In this document: in pieces, positions 33,196 to 40,798 of the stretch
How positions within the stretch are numbered: position 1 is the first letter of the stretch
Layout: every line of letters starts with the position of its first letter
Assembly: GCF_028290495.1 (NCBI RefSeq)
Contig: NZ_JAQGJT010000175.1
Coordinates: 1 to 44,920, forward strand
Reading direction: 5' to 3'
DNA from: Tardiphaga sp.
GTDB lineage: Bacteria > Pseudomonadota > Alphaproteobacteria > Rhizobiales > Xanthobacteraceae
DNA length: 44,920 nucleotides
Notes under the pieces: generated by a model
Database searches by the model: none
The model's input: only the letters and a program-made list of their open reading frames with translations
What the model was told of the DNA's origin: nothing
Position numbers and translations under genes: made by a program

Positions 33196-34236
33196 TCAAT
33201 CCTTCTCTTCTTCGACCGCGGGCGCGGCCAGCGAGCGCAGCACCAGCACCGGCAGGATCAGCGTGAAGACGATGACCTCCTTGAAGTTGCTGGCATAGAA
33301 CGACGAGAACGCCTCGACGATGCCGACCACCAGCGCCGCCACGGCGGTCAGCGGATAGCTGACCAGACCGCCGATGATGGCGGCGATGAAGCCTTTCAGC
33401 CCGATCAGGAAGCCTGTGTCGTAATACAGCGTGGTGATCGGGATGATCAGGATGCCGGAGATCGCGCCGATCACCGAGGCCAGCAGGAACGCTATCTGGC
33501 CGGAGAGCGAGGTGCGGATGCCGACGAGGCGGGCGCCGAGCCGGTTGACCGCGGTGGCGCGCAGCGCCTTGCCGTACAAAGTGAAGCCGAAGAACAGCCA
33601 GAGGCCGACGATCAGCGCGATGGTGATGGCATAGACGGCGATGCTCTGGCCGGTGAAGCGCAGTGGCCCCAGCGTCAGGACGGCGCTGGACAGCGCCGGT
33701 GCGCGCTGGCCCTCGGCGCCGAAGAACACCAGGCCGAAGCCCTGCAAAGCGAGATGGCAGCCGACCGAGGCGATCAGCAACACCAGTACGGAGGCGTGGG
33801 CGATCGGCTGAAACGCGATGCGGTAGAGGTACAGCCCGATCGCGGCGACGATCAGCAGCGACAGGGTGATGTTGACCGCGACGCCCGCCTGATGGCCGGC
33901 CAGCGCCAGCGTGACGCCCCAGATCGCCAGAGGAAACACGATGTTGACCGTGAAAGCCCGCAGCACCCGCCTGGCCTGCAGCGATTTCCGGGATGTGAAG
34001 AGGTCGAAGCCGAACGCGACCACGCCCATCGCGACCGCCAGCCGGATCGTGCCCGGCACCTGGCCGGCCGAGAGGCTGGCATAGGTCAGCGCGCCAAAGG
34101 TGATGAATTCGCCCTGCGGGATCAGGATGACCCGCGTGACCGCGAACACCAGCACCAGCGCCAGGCCGAGCAGCGCGTAGATCGCGCCATTGGTTATGCC
34201 GTCCTGTAACAGGAACAGCAAAATCGTCGTGTTCAA
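33196..34236 (-). CDS. livH: Branched-chain-type ABC permease LivH (Cou system)
   Basis: Inner-membrane permease, first gene of the ABC operon, partner of the LivM-LivG fusion. Typical LivH blocks: LLQDGITNGAIYALLGLALVLVFAVTRVILIPQGEFITFGAL, RATAVNRLGARLVGIR (coupling loop) and GLKGFIAAIIGGLVSYPLTAVAALVVG. At about 346 residues it is some 40-50 longer than usual LivH; the extra part (about residues 60-130, TSRKSLQARRVLRAFTVNIVF and VNITLSLLIVAAIGLYLY) adds hydrophobic segments. I chose TTG 34236 because GGGGGAG lies 9 bases upstream; ATG 34257 adds seven residues but has no ribosome site. It is divergent from couR. Confidence 0.9.
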   Translation of the reverse strand: MNTTILLFLLQDGITNGAIYALLGLALVLVFAVTRVILIPQGEFITFGALTYASLSAGQVPGTIRLAVAMGVVAFGFDLFTSRKSLQARRVLRAFTVNIVFPLAIWGVTLALAGHQAGVAVNITLSLLIVAAIGLYLYRIAFQPIAHASVLVLLIASVGCHLALQGFGLVFFGAEGQRAPALSSAVLTLGPLRFTGQSIAVYAITIALIVGLWLFFGFTLYGKALRATAVNRLGARLVGIRTSLSGQIAFLLASVIGAISGILIIPITTLYYDTGFLIGLKGFIAAIIGGLVSYPLTAVAALVVGIVEAFSSFYASNFKEVIVFTLILPVLVLRSLAAPAVEEEKD

Positions 34237-34345
34237 GGCCGGACGCTCCCCCACCATGTCATGTGCGTGCCGCGGTTAACACAAGCGCACGACGATCAGC
34301 AACGGCAGTTGAAACCCGCCGTATATTTGATATGTTTTATAACGA

Positions 34346-34358
34346 TTATCGATCATAA
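34346..34358. promoter_or_regulatory. Palindrome TTATCGATCATAA between livH and couR (candidate CouR operator)
   Basis: Fits TTAT-N5-ATAA, 67 bases before the couR ATG and 110 before the livH start. The adjacent TTATAACGATTAT (34337-34349) overlaps it and repeats the TTATAACG of the couA site, so two overlapping sites may exist. Supports autoregulation and control of the ABC operon; inferred. Confidence 0.5.
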
Positions 34359-34424
34359 CCTCAAGGCCCGCGGGCTTTGAACGGATTGTTGTCCACCTCT
34401 TGGTGGCGTCGGGTGAATTCAACG

Positions 34425-34931
34425 ATGGCTGCTTCCAAAACCACCGCGGGCGACGCGCTGAAACGCCAAGTGCCGCTGGAACCGGCGCTCGATGTCGCGC
34501 CGCTGCAGATGGGCGAATTGTCCGAATTGCTCGGCTATTCGCTGAAGCGCGCGCAGCTCAAGGTGTTCGAGGACTTTTTGCGCTGCATGGCGCCGCTGCA
34601 GCTGACGCCGGCGCAGTTTTCGGTGCTGCTGTTGCTCGACAACAATCCCGGACGCAACCAGACCGAGATCGCCAATACGCTCGGCATCCTCAGGCCGAAC
34701 TTCGTCGCGATGCTCGATGCGCTGGAGAGTCGCGACCTGCTGACCCGGATGCGCTCGCCCAGTGACCGCCGCTCCCACGTACTGACGCTCACCGACAAGG
34801 GACGAGCCACGCTCAACCGCGCCAAGAAACTGGTCGCCACGCGGCACGAGGCCCGGCTGATCGAACTGCTCGGTCCGGCCGACCATGCGGCGTTGCTGGG
34901 GATGCTGGCGAAGATCGCAGCGGAGTTCTGA
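34425..34931 (+). CDS. couR: MarR family transcriptional regulator, CouR-like
   Basis: A 168-residue winged-helix regulator. Residues about 60-130 form the DNA-binding core: LTPAQFSVLLLLDNNPGRNQTEIANTLGILRPNFVAMLDALESRDLLTRMRSPSDRRSHVLTLTDKG, where NQTEIANTLGI...FVAMLDALESR is the helix-turn-helix and SPSDRRSHVLTLT the wing. In Rhodopseudomonas palustris the MarR protein CouR at the same place represses couAB and is released by p-coumaroyl-CoA (established knowledge; identity here is inferred from position and family). ATG 34425 is preferred over an upstream TTG at 34377 because GGGTGA lies about 9 bases before it. Candidate operators occur at three places in this module. Confidence 0.85.
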   Translation: MAASKTTAGDALKRQVPLEPALDVAPLQMGELSELLGYSLKRAQLKVFEDFLRCMAPLQLTPAQFSVLLLLDNNPGRNQTEIANTLGILRPNFVAMLDALESRDLLTRMRSPSDRRSHVLTLTDKGRATLNRAKKLVATRHEARLIELLGPADHAALLGMLAKIAAEF

Positions 34932-34941
34932 TTTTCCTAGC

Positions 34942-35089
34942 TGTCATTCCGGGATGCGACAGACGGCGAAGCCGGATGGCGCAGGCCCGGAACCTCGAGC
35001 TGTTTTGACATGTCGGGGTTCCCAGCCGCTCCAATTGGAGCGGTTGAGGTTCGCTCGCGGCTGAAGCCGCCCCCGTCCCGGAACGACAG
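34942..35089. repeat. Dispersed intergenic repeat (family A) with nested palindrome
   Basis: Starts GTCATTCCGGGATGCGACAG and ends CCCGTCCCGGAACGACAG; inside is AGCCGCTCCAATTGGAGCGGTT (35030-35051), almost the same nested palindrome as in the copy at 30481. It separates the convergent couR and kinase genes. Confidence 0.75.
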
Positions 35090-35093
35090 CGCG

Positions 35094-36380
35094 CTACTCC
35101 CGCTCCACCAGAATCGCCCGGACGTCGTTCACATTGGTCAACGTCGGGCCAGAGTGCAGCAGATCGCCGGTGGCTGTGAAGAACGCGGTGGCGTCGTTGT
35201 TTTTCAGGTAGGCCGCGGGATCGAGATCCTGGGCGCGCATCGCCGCAAAGGTCCGGGCGTCGATCAGCGCGCCGGCCGGGTCGTCCGCAGAGCCCGCGCC
35301 GCCATCGGCGCCGTCGGTGTCGCCCGCCAGAGCCGATACGCCAGGCGTATCTTTCAGCAGGTCCGCCAGCGCCAGCGCGTATTCCTGGTTCGGGCCGCCG
35401 CGGCCGTTGCCGGTGACGGTTACGGTCAACTCGCCACCGGAGAAGATCGCGAGCTTGCGGTTGTCGGCGCGGGCCTGCAGCGCGAGCTTGGCGTGCGCCG
35501 CCGCGATGTCGCGGGCTTCGCCTTCGAGGTCGGCGCCGAGATCGACGATGTCATAGCCGGCTTCGGCGGCGACCTTGATCGCGGCATCCAGAGATTCCTT
35601 CGGCCGGGCGATCAGCTTGAATGTCGCGCGCGCAAACGCGGCGTCGCCGGGCTTCACGCTTTCGTTGGCTTCGTCGTCCAATGCGGCGCGCACGGCGTCG
35701 TCGATGGCGAGATTGTATTTTGAGATGATGGCGCGGGCGTCGGCCAGCGTGGTCGAATCCGCCACCGTCGGGCCCGACGCGATCACCGCGGGATCGTCAT
35801 GCGGCACGTCGGAAATCGCCAGCGTCAGGATTTCGGCGCGGTGGCCGGCGCGGGCAAGCCGGCCACCCTTGATACGTGACAGATGCTTGCGCACGGTGTT
35901 GATCTCGCCGATCGCAGCGCCCGAGCGCAGCAGCGCGCGCGTCACCTGCTGCTTTTGCAGGAACGTGATGCCTGCGACCGGCGCGATCCAGTTGGCCGAG
36001 CCGCCGCCGGACAGCAGCACCAGCAGCAGGTCGTCGGCGGTGGCCTCGGCCGCCAGTTTCAGGCTGTCATCGGCGCCGCGTAATCCGGCCTCGTCGGGCA
36101 CGGGATGGCCGGCTTCGATAATCTGGATACGCCGCGTAGGCACGCCGTGGCCGTGCCGCGTGGTGGCGATGCCGGTGAGCCGGGAGGGCTCCAGCCCCAG
36201 CGCATCGAGATAATGCGCTTCCGCCGCGGCGGCCATCGCGCCGGCCGCCTTGCCGGCGGCGAGGCAGATGATGCGGCCTTGCGGCGGCATCGGCAAATGC
36301 GCGCCGAGAATGACATCGGGATGCGCCGCAGCAACTGCGGCATCGAAGATTGCGCGGAGCAGGGGACGGGTGTCGGTCAT
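35094..36380 (-). CDS. Glycerate 2-kinase family protein (GckA/TtuD, MOFRL)
   Basis: A 428-residue two-domain protein. The N-terminal domain has AAGKAAGAMAAAAEAHY, GHPVPDEAGLRGADDSLKLA and LLLVLLSGGGSANWIAPVAGITFLQKQQ, the motifs of the glycerate-2-kinase (DUF4147) domain; the C-terminal MOFRL domain has FSGGELTVTVTGNGRGGPNQEYALALA and GDTDGADGGAGSADDPAGALID. These proteins phosphorylate D-glycerate to 2-phosphoglycerate; the same genes were once called hydroxypyruvate reductase (TtuD). Nothing nearby points to glyoxylate or tartrate metabolism. It is the last gene in the direction of the five binding-protein genes, 103 bases after the first of them, separated by a repeat. Confidence 0.9.
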   Translation of the reverse strand: MTDTRPLLRAIFDAAVAAAHPDVILGAHLPMPPQGRIICLAAGKAAGAMAAAAEAHYLDALGLEPSRLTGIATTRHGHGVPTRRIQIIEAGHPVPDEAGLRGADDSLKLAAEATADDLLLVLLSGGGSANWIAPVAGITFLQKQQVTRALLRSGAAIGEINTVRKHLSRIKGGRLARAGHRAEILTLAISDVPHDDPAVIASGPTVADSTTLADARAIISKYNLAIDDAVRAALDDEANESVKPGDAAFARATFKLIARPKESLDAAIKVAAEAGYDIVDLGADLEGEARDIAAAHAKLALQARADNRKLAIFSGGELTVTVTGNGRGGPNQEYALALADLLKDTPGVSALAGDTDGADGGAGSADDPAGALIDARTFAAMRAQDLDPAAYLKNNDATAFFTATGDLLHSGPTLTNVNDVRAILVERE

Positions 36381-36427
36381 GCTGCGAGTTATGCCGATGA
36401 ACGCAGATCACGGCAAGATGCGCCGTC

Positions 36428-36476
36428 TTCCCCCTCTCGCACCCTACGCATACAATGCGCTGGGTGGAGAGGGAAA
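36428..36476. repeat. Short intergenic inverted repeat (family C fragment)
   Basis: CTTCCCCCTCTCGCACCC at one end and GGGTGGAGAGGGAA at the other, with ACGCATACAATGCGC forming the loop stem. It lies downstream of the binding-protein gene at 36484 and could act as its terminator, as no T-tract hairpin of the kind seen at the other four genes was found here. Confidence 0.5.
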
Positions 36477-36483
36477 TGATGGC

Positions 36484-37722
36484 TCAGCGGCCGTTGGCAC
36501 CGCCACCGAGTTCGCCGTCAAGCACGTCGCCGAACAGCACCCAGTTCTCGCCCTGGAATTTCATCAGCTGCAGCTGTTCGATCGGTGAGAAGTCGGTTGG
36601 CGAGGTGTTGATCTTGACGCCCGGCAGCAGCGTGCTCTGCTGGATGTTCTTGAGATTAGCCGATTGCCGCATCACGTTCTCGCGCGTGAGGTCGTCGCCG
36701 CACTGCTTGAGCATGATCGCCATCGTCTCGGCGATGTTGTAGCCGGACATCAGCGAGGAATCGGCGGGGTTGGCGTCGGGCAGATATTTGGCAAGGAAGG
36801 CATGATAAGCCTTCATGCCGGCGTCGTCCTTCCACTGTGGATCGGTGGCGTCCTTGGAATAGGCCGCCGACAGCACGCCCTGCGCGTTGTCGATACCGGC
36901 CGGTCGCATCACCGCGCCGATCGAGGCGGAGACATTGGGGACGATCATCATCGGCTTCCAGGCCAGTTCGGCGATCTTCTTGATCGACTGCGCCGCGAAT
37001 TTCGGCGTGGCAAAGACCACCACGACATCAGGGTTCAGCGACTTGATCTTGACGATATGGGAATCCACCGTCGGCTCGGTCAGCTCATAGCTCTCCTCGA
37101 TCACGATCGAGGAGAGCTTGTCGCCGATGCCATCCTTGAGGCCTTTGAGGTAATCCTTGCCGAAATCGTCGTTCTGGTAGAGCACTGCGATCCTGGCGCC
37201 GGGCTTTTCCTTCATCAGGTACTTGGCGTAGATGCGGCCTTCGCTCTGGTAGCTCGGCAGCCAGCCCATCGTCCACGGGAAGTTCTTCGGATCGGCCCAT
37301 TTGGTGGCGCCGGTGGCGAGGAACAGCTGCGGCACTTTCTTGCCGTTGAGATATTTGTGGATCGCGGTGTTGGACGCCGTGCCGAGCGCGCTGAACATCA
37401 GCAGCACCTCGTCGCTCTCGACCAGCTTGCGGGTCTGCTCCACCGATTTCGGAGGGCTGTAGGCGTCGTCATAGGAAATGTAGTTGATCTTGCGGCCGTT
37501 GATGCCGCCTTGTTCGTTGATCATCTTGAAATAGCCGGCCTGCGCCTTGCCGACCGCGCCATAGGCCGAGGCCGGGCCGCTATAGGGGACGATGTTGCCG
37601 AGCTTGATTTCGGTGTCGCTGGCGCCGGTGTCGTATTTTTTCTGCGCAAACGCGGGACCGGCAATGGCCAGAAGCATAGCGGTGGCCGAAATCGACAGAA
37701 GCCGGGCGTGAGGTGCAGACAT
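36484..37722 (-). CDS. ABC transporter substrate-binding protein, tandem array copy 1
   Basis: Periplasmic type I (Leu/Ile/Val/amide-type) binding protein, 412 residues, signal peptide MSAPHARLLSISATAMLLAI ending AFAQ (residue 26). The mature part starts KKYDTGASDTEIKLGNIVPYSGPASAYG, the family strand and first binding loop, followed by the ABC-binding blocks DDAYSPPKSVEQTRKLVESDEVL, NFPWTMGWLPSYQSEGRIYAKYL and VLYQNDDFGKDYLKGLKDG. It differs from the other copies at CGDDLTRENVMRQSANL and in its Gly-rich tail (GGGANGR). It has its own unit: a terminator lies 114 bases upstream. The ligand is unknown; relatives in Rhodopseudomonas bind aromatic or branched acids. Confidence 0.9.
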   Translation of the reverse strand: MSAPHARLLSISATAMLLAIAGPAFAQKKYDTGASDTEIKLGNIVPYSGPASAYGAVGKAQAGYFKMINEQGGINGRKINYISYDDAYSPPKSVEQTRKLVESDEVLLMFSALGTASNTAIHKYLNGKKVPQLFLATGATKWADPKNFPWTMGWLPSYQSEGRIYAKYLMKEKPGARIAVLYQNDDFGKDYLKGLKDGIGDKLSSIVIEESYELTEPTVDSHIVKIKSLNPDVVVVFATPKFAAQSIKKIAELAWKPMMIVPNVSASIGAVMRPAGIDNAQGVLSAAYSKDATDPQWKDDAGMKAYHAFLAKYLPDANPADSSLMSGYNIAETMAIMLKQCGDDLTRENVMRQSANLKNIQQSTLLPGVKINTSPTDFSPIEQLQLMKFQGENWVLFGDVLDGELGGGANGR

Positions 37723-37835
37723 TCAATTTCCTTCCCGAAAGCCGTAGCCATTGAGGTTGCGGCTGATTTTTTTGGTTGAGTCGCGATGCTTTTGCATCTG
37801 CGAGAGAATTTTACCGCATTCGCAGCATCGCCTCA

Positions 37836-37869
37836 ACGAAAAAGCCCTCCGCCTCGGTGGCGGAGGGCT
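37836..37869 (-). terminator. Intrinsic terminator between array copies 2 and 1
   Basis: Perfect 11-bp stem (AGCCCTCCGCC at 37843-37853 with GGCGGAGGGCT at 37859-37869, loop of 5), followed on the minus strand by TTTTTCG. It ends the transcript of copy 2 and leaves about 110 bases for a promoter of copy 1. Confidence 0.85.
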
Positions 37870-37938
37870 GAGATGTCAAGGCATTCCATAATGCGGAATA
37901 GCGTCAACTCCACGCTCTGTCGCGTGACGCGATTGGGG

Positions 37939-39165
37939 TCACTCTGTCGGCGTATCGGCCGTGATGACGTCGCCGAACAGCTCCCATTTGTCGCCCTTGA
38001 AGCGAATCATCCGCAGTTGGGCGATCGGTGCGAAATCCGTGGCCGACGTATTGATGGAAATGCCCGGCAGAAGCGTGTCCGGCACAAAGTCCTTCAGACT
38101 TGCGGCCTGCTTCATCACGTTGGCGCGCGTGAGATCGTCACCGCACATCTGCAAGACCTTCACCAAGGTTTGCGCAGCTCCGTAGCCATAGAGCAGGCTG
38201 TTGTCGGAACGATCTGAGCCGGGCATGTATTTGTCGATAAAGGCCGCCCACTTCTTCATGCCGGGATCGTCCTTCCACTGCGGATCGAGACCGTCCTTGC
38301 GGTAGTCGGCCGACAACACGCCCTGCGAATTGTCAAAGCCGGCCGGCTGCAGCACGGCGCCCACCGAGATGCTGACATTGCTGACCAAATGAAGCGGTTT
38401 CCAGCCGAGTTCGCCGATCTTCCGGATTGTCTGCGCGGCAATCTTCGGCGTCACGAAGGACACCACGACATCCGGGTTCAGCGACTTGAGCTTCACGATA
38501 TGGGAGTCGACGGTCGGTTCGGAGATTTCATAGCTCTCCTCGGTGATGATCATCGAGGCTTTCGCACCCAAAGCTTCGCGAAAGCCTTTCTGGTAGTCCT
38601 TGCCGAAATCATCGTTCTGGTAGAGCACCGCGATCTTCGCGTCGGGCTTCTCCCGCATCAGATATTTTGCGTAGATCTGCGCTTCGACCTGGTAGCTGGG
38701 TTGCCATCCCATCGTCCATGGAAAGTGCTTTGGATCGTTCCACTTGCTGGCGCCGGTGGCGACGAACAGTTGCGGCACCTTTTTGGTATTGAGATATTTC
38801 TGGAAGGCGGTGTTAGATGGCGTGCCCAGCGAATTGAACACCACCAGCACTTCGTCGGACTCCACCAGCTTGCGTACCTGCTCGACCGCCTTGGGTGGGC
38901 TGTAGCCGTCGTCATAGCTGATAAAATTGATCTTGCGGCCGTTAATGCCGCCTTGGTCGTTGATCATGTTGAAATAGGCGGCCTCGGTCTTTCCGATCAG
39001 CCCGTAGGACGAAGCAGGCCCGCTATACGGCATGATGTTGCCGATCTTGATTTCGGTGTCGGTCGCGCCCGGGTCGTATTTCTTCTGGGCGAGCGCGCTG
39101 CCGCTGAGGGCAATGCTGAGGGTCACGGCAACCGAAGCCGCAATCGCACGCGATGGCATAGGCAT
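37939..39165 (-). CDS. ABC transporter substrate-binding protein, tandem array copy 2
   Basis: Periplasmic binding protein, 408 residues; signal peptide MPMPSRAIAASVAVTLSIAL, cleavage near ALAQ. The mature start is KKYDPGATDTEIKIGNIMPYSGPASSYG, then ISYDDGYSPPKAVEQVRKLVESDEVL, HFPWTMGWQPSYQVEAQIYAKYLM and VLYQNDDFGKDYQKGFREALG. Like copy 1 it has CGDDLTRANVMKQAASL with a Cys lacking in copies 3-5, so copies 1 and 2 form a subgroup. It is bounded by terminators on both sides and so should be a single-gene unit. Same family fold and probable ligand class as its neighbours; ligand not known. Confidence 0.9.
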   Translation of the reverse strand: MPMPSRAIAASVAVTLSIALSGSALAQKKYDPGATDTEIKIGNIMPYSGPASSYGLIGKTEAAYFNMINDQGGINGRKINFISYDDGYSPPKAVEQVRKLVESDEVLVVFNSLGTPSNTAFQKYLNTKKVPQLFVATGASKWNDPKHFPWTMGWQPSYQVEAQIYAKYLMREKPDAKIAVLYQNDDFGKDYQKGFREALGAKASMIITEESYEISEPTVDSHIVKLKSLNPDVVVSFVTPKIAAQTIRKIGELGWKPLHLVSNVSISVGAVLQPAGFDNSQGVLSADYRKDGLDPQWKDDPGMKKWAAFIDKYMPGSDRSDNSLLYGYGAAQTLVKVLQMCGDDLTRANVMKQAASLKDFVPDTLLPGISINTSATDFAPIAQLRMIRFKGDKWELFGDVITADTPTE

Positions 39166-39252
39166 TATTCGTCAACTCCCTGATGTGAATCGTTTTCGAG
39201 GCGGCCTTTGTGGCCTTGCTCCGATTGAATACTTTTCCTGGGCGCTCATCAA

Positions 39253-39287
39253 GGAAAAGCCCCCCGCGACGACATCGCGAGGGGCTG
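39253..39287 (-). terminator. Intrinsic terminator between array copies 3 and 2
   Basis: Stem AGCCCC...CGCGA (39258-39269) with TCGCG...GGGGCT (39275-39286), one mismatch, followed on the minus strand by TTTTCCTTGATG. It lies 26 bases after the stop of copy 3 and about 90 before the start of copy 2. Confidence 0.8.
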
Positions 39288-39312
39288 CTTTATTGGGCAT
39301 TGACGAAGCGGC

Positions 39313-40536
39313 TTAATCGGAAACGCGGCCGTCGATGACGGGGCCGAACATCCGCCAGCTCTCGCCGGTAAAGCGCATCATCTGCAATTGCTCGATCGGA
39401 TAGAAATCACTCGCGGACGTGTTGAGCTTGATGCCGGGCAGCACCGTATCGGGCGCAAAGTCCACAAGGCTAGCCGCCTGCTTCATGACGTTGTCGCGGG
39501 TCAGGGTATCGCCGGTCTGCTTCAGTACCTGCACCATGGTTTGCGCGGCACCATAGCCGTAGACGACGGAGATATCGCTGCGGCTGACCTCCGGCGCGTA
39601 CTTGGCAAGGAAGGCGATGTAGCGCTGCATGCCTTCGTCGCTGTCCCATTGCGGGTCGGCGCCATCCTTGGCGTAATAGGCCGACACGATACCCTGCGCG
39701 TTGTCGAAGCCGGCAGGCTTCATCACCGAGGATACCGATGCGCTGGCATAGCTCTGGATGTAGAGTGGCTTCCAGCCGAGTTCGGCGGCCTTGCGGATGC
39801 TCTGCACCGCCGATTTTGGCGTGGTGACGCTGATGAAGGTGTCGGCGCCGCTGGCCCTCAGATTGATGATGCGCGAGTCGATCGTCGGCTCGGTCACCTC
39901 GTAGCTCTCCGTCGCCACGATCATCGAGGCTTTGTCGCCGAGCCCTTCCTTCAGGCCCTTCAGCACTTCTTTGCCGAGATCGTCGTTCTGGTATAGCACT
40001 GCGATCTTCGCGTCGGGCTTCTCGGCCAGCAGGTACTTTGCGTAGGTCCGACCTTCGCTCTGGTACGGCGGCTGGAACCCCATCGTCCACGGATAGTCGC
40101 GGTGGTTGCCGAAGCCGGCGGCGCCGGCGGCGACGAACAGTTGCGGCACGCGCTTGCCGTTGAGGTAGCGCTGGATCGCGGCGTTGGAGGGCGTGCCGAG
40201 CGGGCCGAACACTGCCAGCACCTCGTCGCTCTCCACCAGTTTTCGCGCCTGCTCGACCGCCTTGGCGGGATTGTAGGCGTCATCGTAGCTGATGAAATTT
40301 ATCTTGCGGCCGTTGACGCCGCCCTGGTCGTTGATCATCCGGAAATAGGCGGCCTCAATGCGGCCGGCGACGCCGTAGGCAGACGCAGGGCCGCTATAGG
40401 GCATGATGTTGCCGATCCGGATCTCGGTGTCGCTGGCGCCGGGGTCATAGCGCGGTTCGGCGCGTGCGGCGACGCAGGTGACAAGCAGGGCAGCGACGGC
40501 CGGCAAAGCGGCGGCGCGGGAAAGCAGGGCAGGCAT
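39313..40536 (-). CDS. ABC transporter substrate-binding protein, tandem array copy 3 (most divergent)
   Basis: Periplasmic binding protein of 407 residues. The signal peptide MPALLSRAAALPAVAALLVT ends near ARAEP, and the usual QKKYD of the other copies is EPRYDPGASDTEIRIGN. Other blocks are conserved: MPYSGPASAYGVAGRIEAAYFRMINDQGG, VLYQNDDLGKEVLKGLKEGLG, SYEVTEPTIDSRIINLRASGADTFISV. It differs where other copies have GATKWADPK-type loops (GAAGFGNHRDYPWTMGFQPPYQ), which may alter the ligand pocket. ATG 40536 has AAGGA 5 bases upstream; an in-frame start at 40602 has no signal-like sequence. Bounded by terminators. Confidence 0.88.
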   Translation of the reverse strand: MPALLSRAAALPAVAALLVTCVAARAEPRYDPGASDTEIRIGNIMPYSGPASAYGVAGRIEAAYFRMINDQGGVNGRKINFISYDDAYNPAKAVEQARKLVESDEVLAVFGPLGTPSNAAIQRYLNGKRVPQLFVAAGAAGFGNHRDYPWTMGFQPPYQSEGRTYAKYLLAEKPDAKIAVLYQNDDLGKEVLKGLKEGLGDKASMIVATESYEVTEPTIDSRIINLRASGADTFISVTTPKSAVQSIRKAAELGWKPLYIQSYASASVSSVMKPAGFDNAQGIVSAYYAKDGADPQWDSDEGMQRYIAFLAKYAPEVSRSDISVVYGYGAAQTMVQVLKQTGDTLTRDNVMKQAASLVDFAPDTVLPGIKLNTSASDFYPIEQLQMMRFTGESWRMFGPVIDGRVSD

Positions 40537-40611
40537 GGGTGTCCTTGAAGCGAAGCGGCGATAAGCGGACCAGAAGATCCCGATTGCCCCAACAGGTTTC
40601 ATGCTATCGCA

Positions 40612-40652
40612 TCAAGAATAAGGCCCCGCGCGACCAGAGGTCGGCGGGGCCT
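40612..40652 (-). terminator. Intrinsic terminator between array copies 4 and 3
   Basis: Long two-part stem: AGGCCCCGC (40621-40629) with GCGGGGCCT (40644-40652), and inner CGACC (40631-40635) with GGTCG (40639-40643). The minus-strand run after it is TATTCTT, less U-rich than the others. It lies between a family A repeat and the copy 3 start. Confidence 0.75.
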
Positions 40653-40667
40653 GGAAAACAATCAATG

Positions 40668-40791
40668 GTCATTCCGGGATGCATGTCAGTCGGCAGAGCC
40701 GGCTGGCATGCAGACCCGGAACCCAGAGATGTTTACACAGCTCTAGGTTCCGGGTTCGCTCGCAGCGCGCTGCTCGTGCCCCGGAGTAACG
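40668..40791. repeat. Dispersed intergenic repeat (family A) in the binding-protein array
   Basis: Begins GGTCATTCCGGGATGCATGTCAG, with GTCGGCAGAGCCGGC inside, CCCGGAACCCAGAG/CTCTAGGTTCCGGG as inner arms, and ends GTGCCCCGGAGTAAC. It lies 7 bases after the stop of copy 4, next to a terminator. Confidence 0.75.
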
Positions 40792-40798
40792 GGCAACC

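Noticed and set aside
34377..34424. N-terminal extension of couR from TTG 34377
   Set aside because: The extra 16 residues have no MarR similarity and no ribosome site, and would place the start closer to the operator.
37786..38217. Plus-strand open frames opposite the binding-protein genes and their terminators
   Set aside because: They read through terminator hairpins and across the antisense of conserved genes with no motifs of their own.
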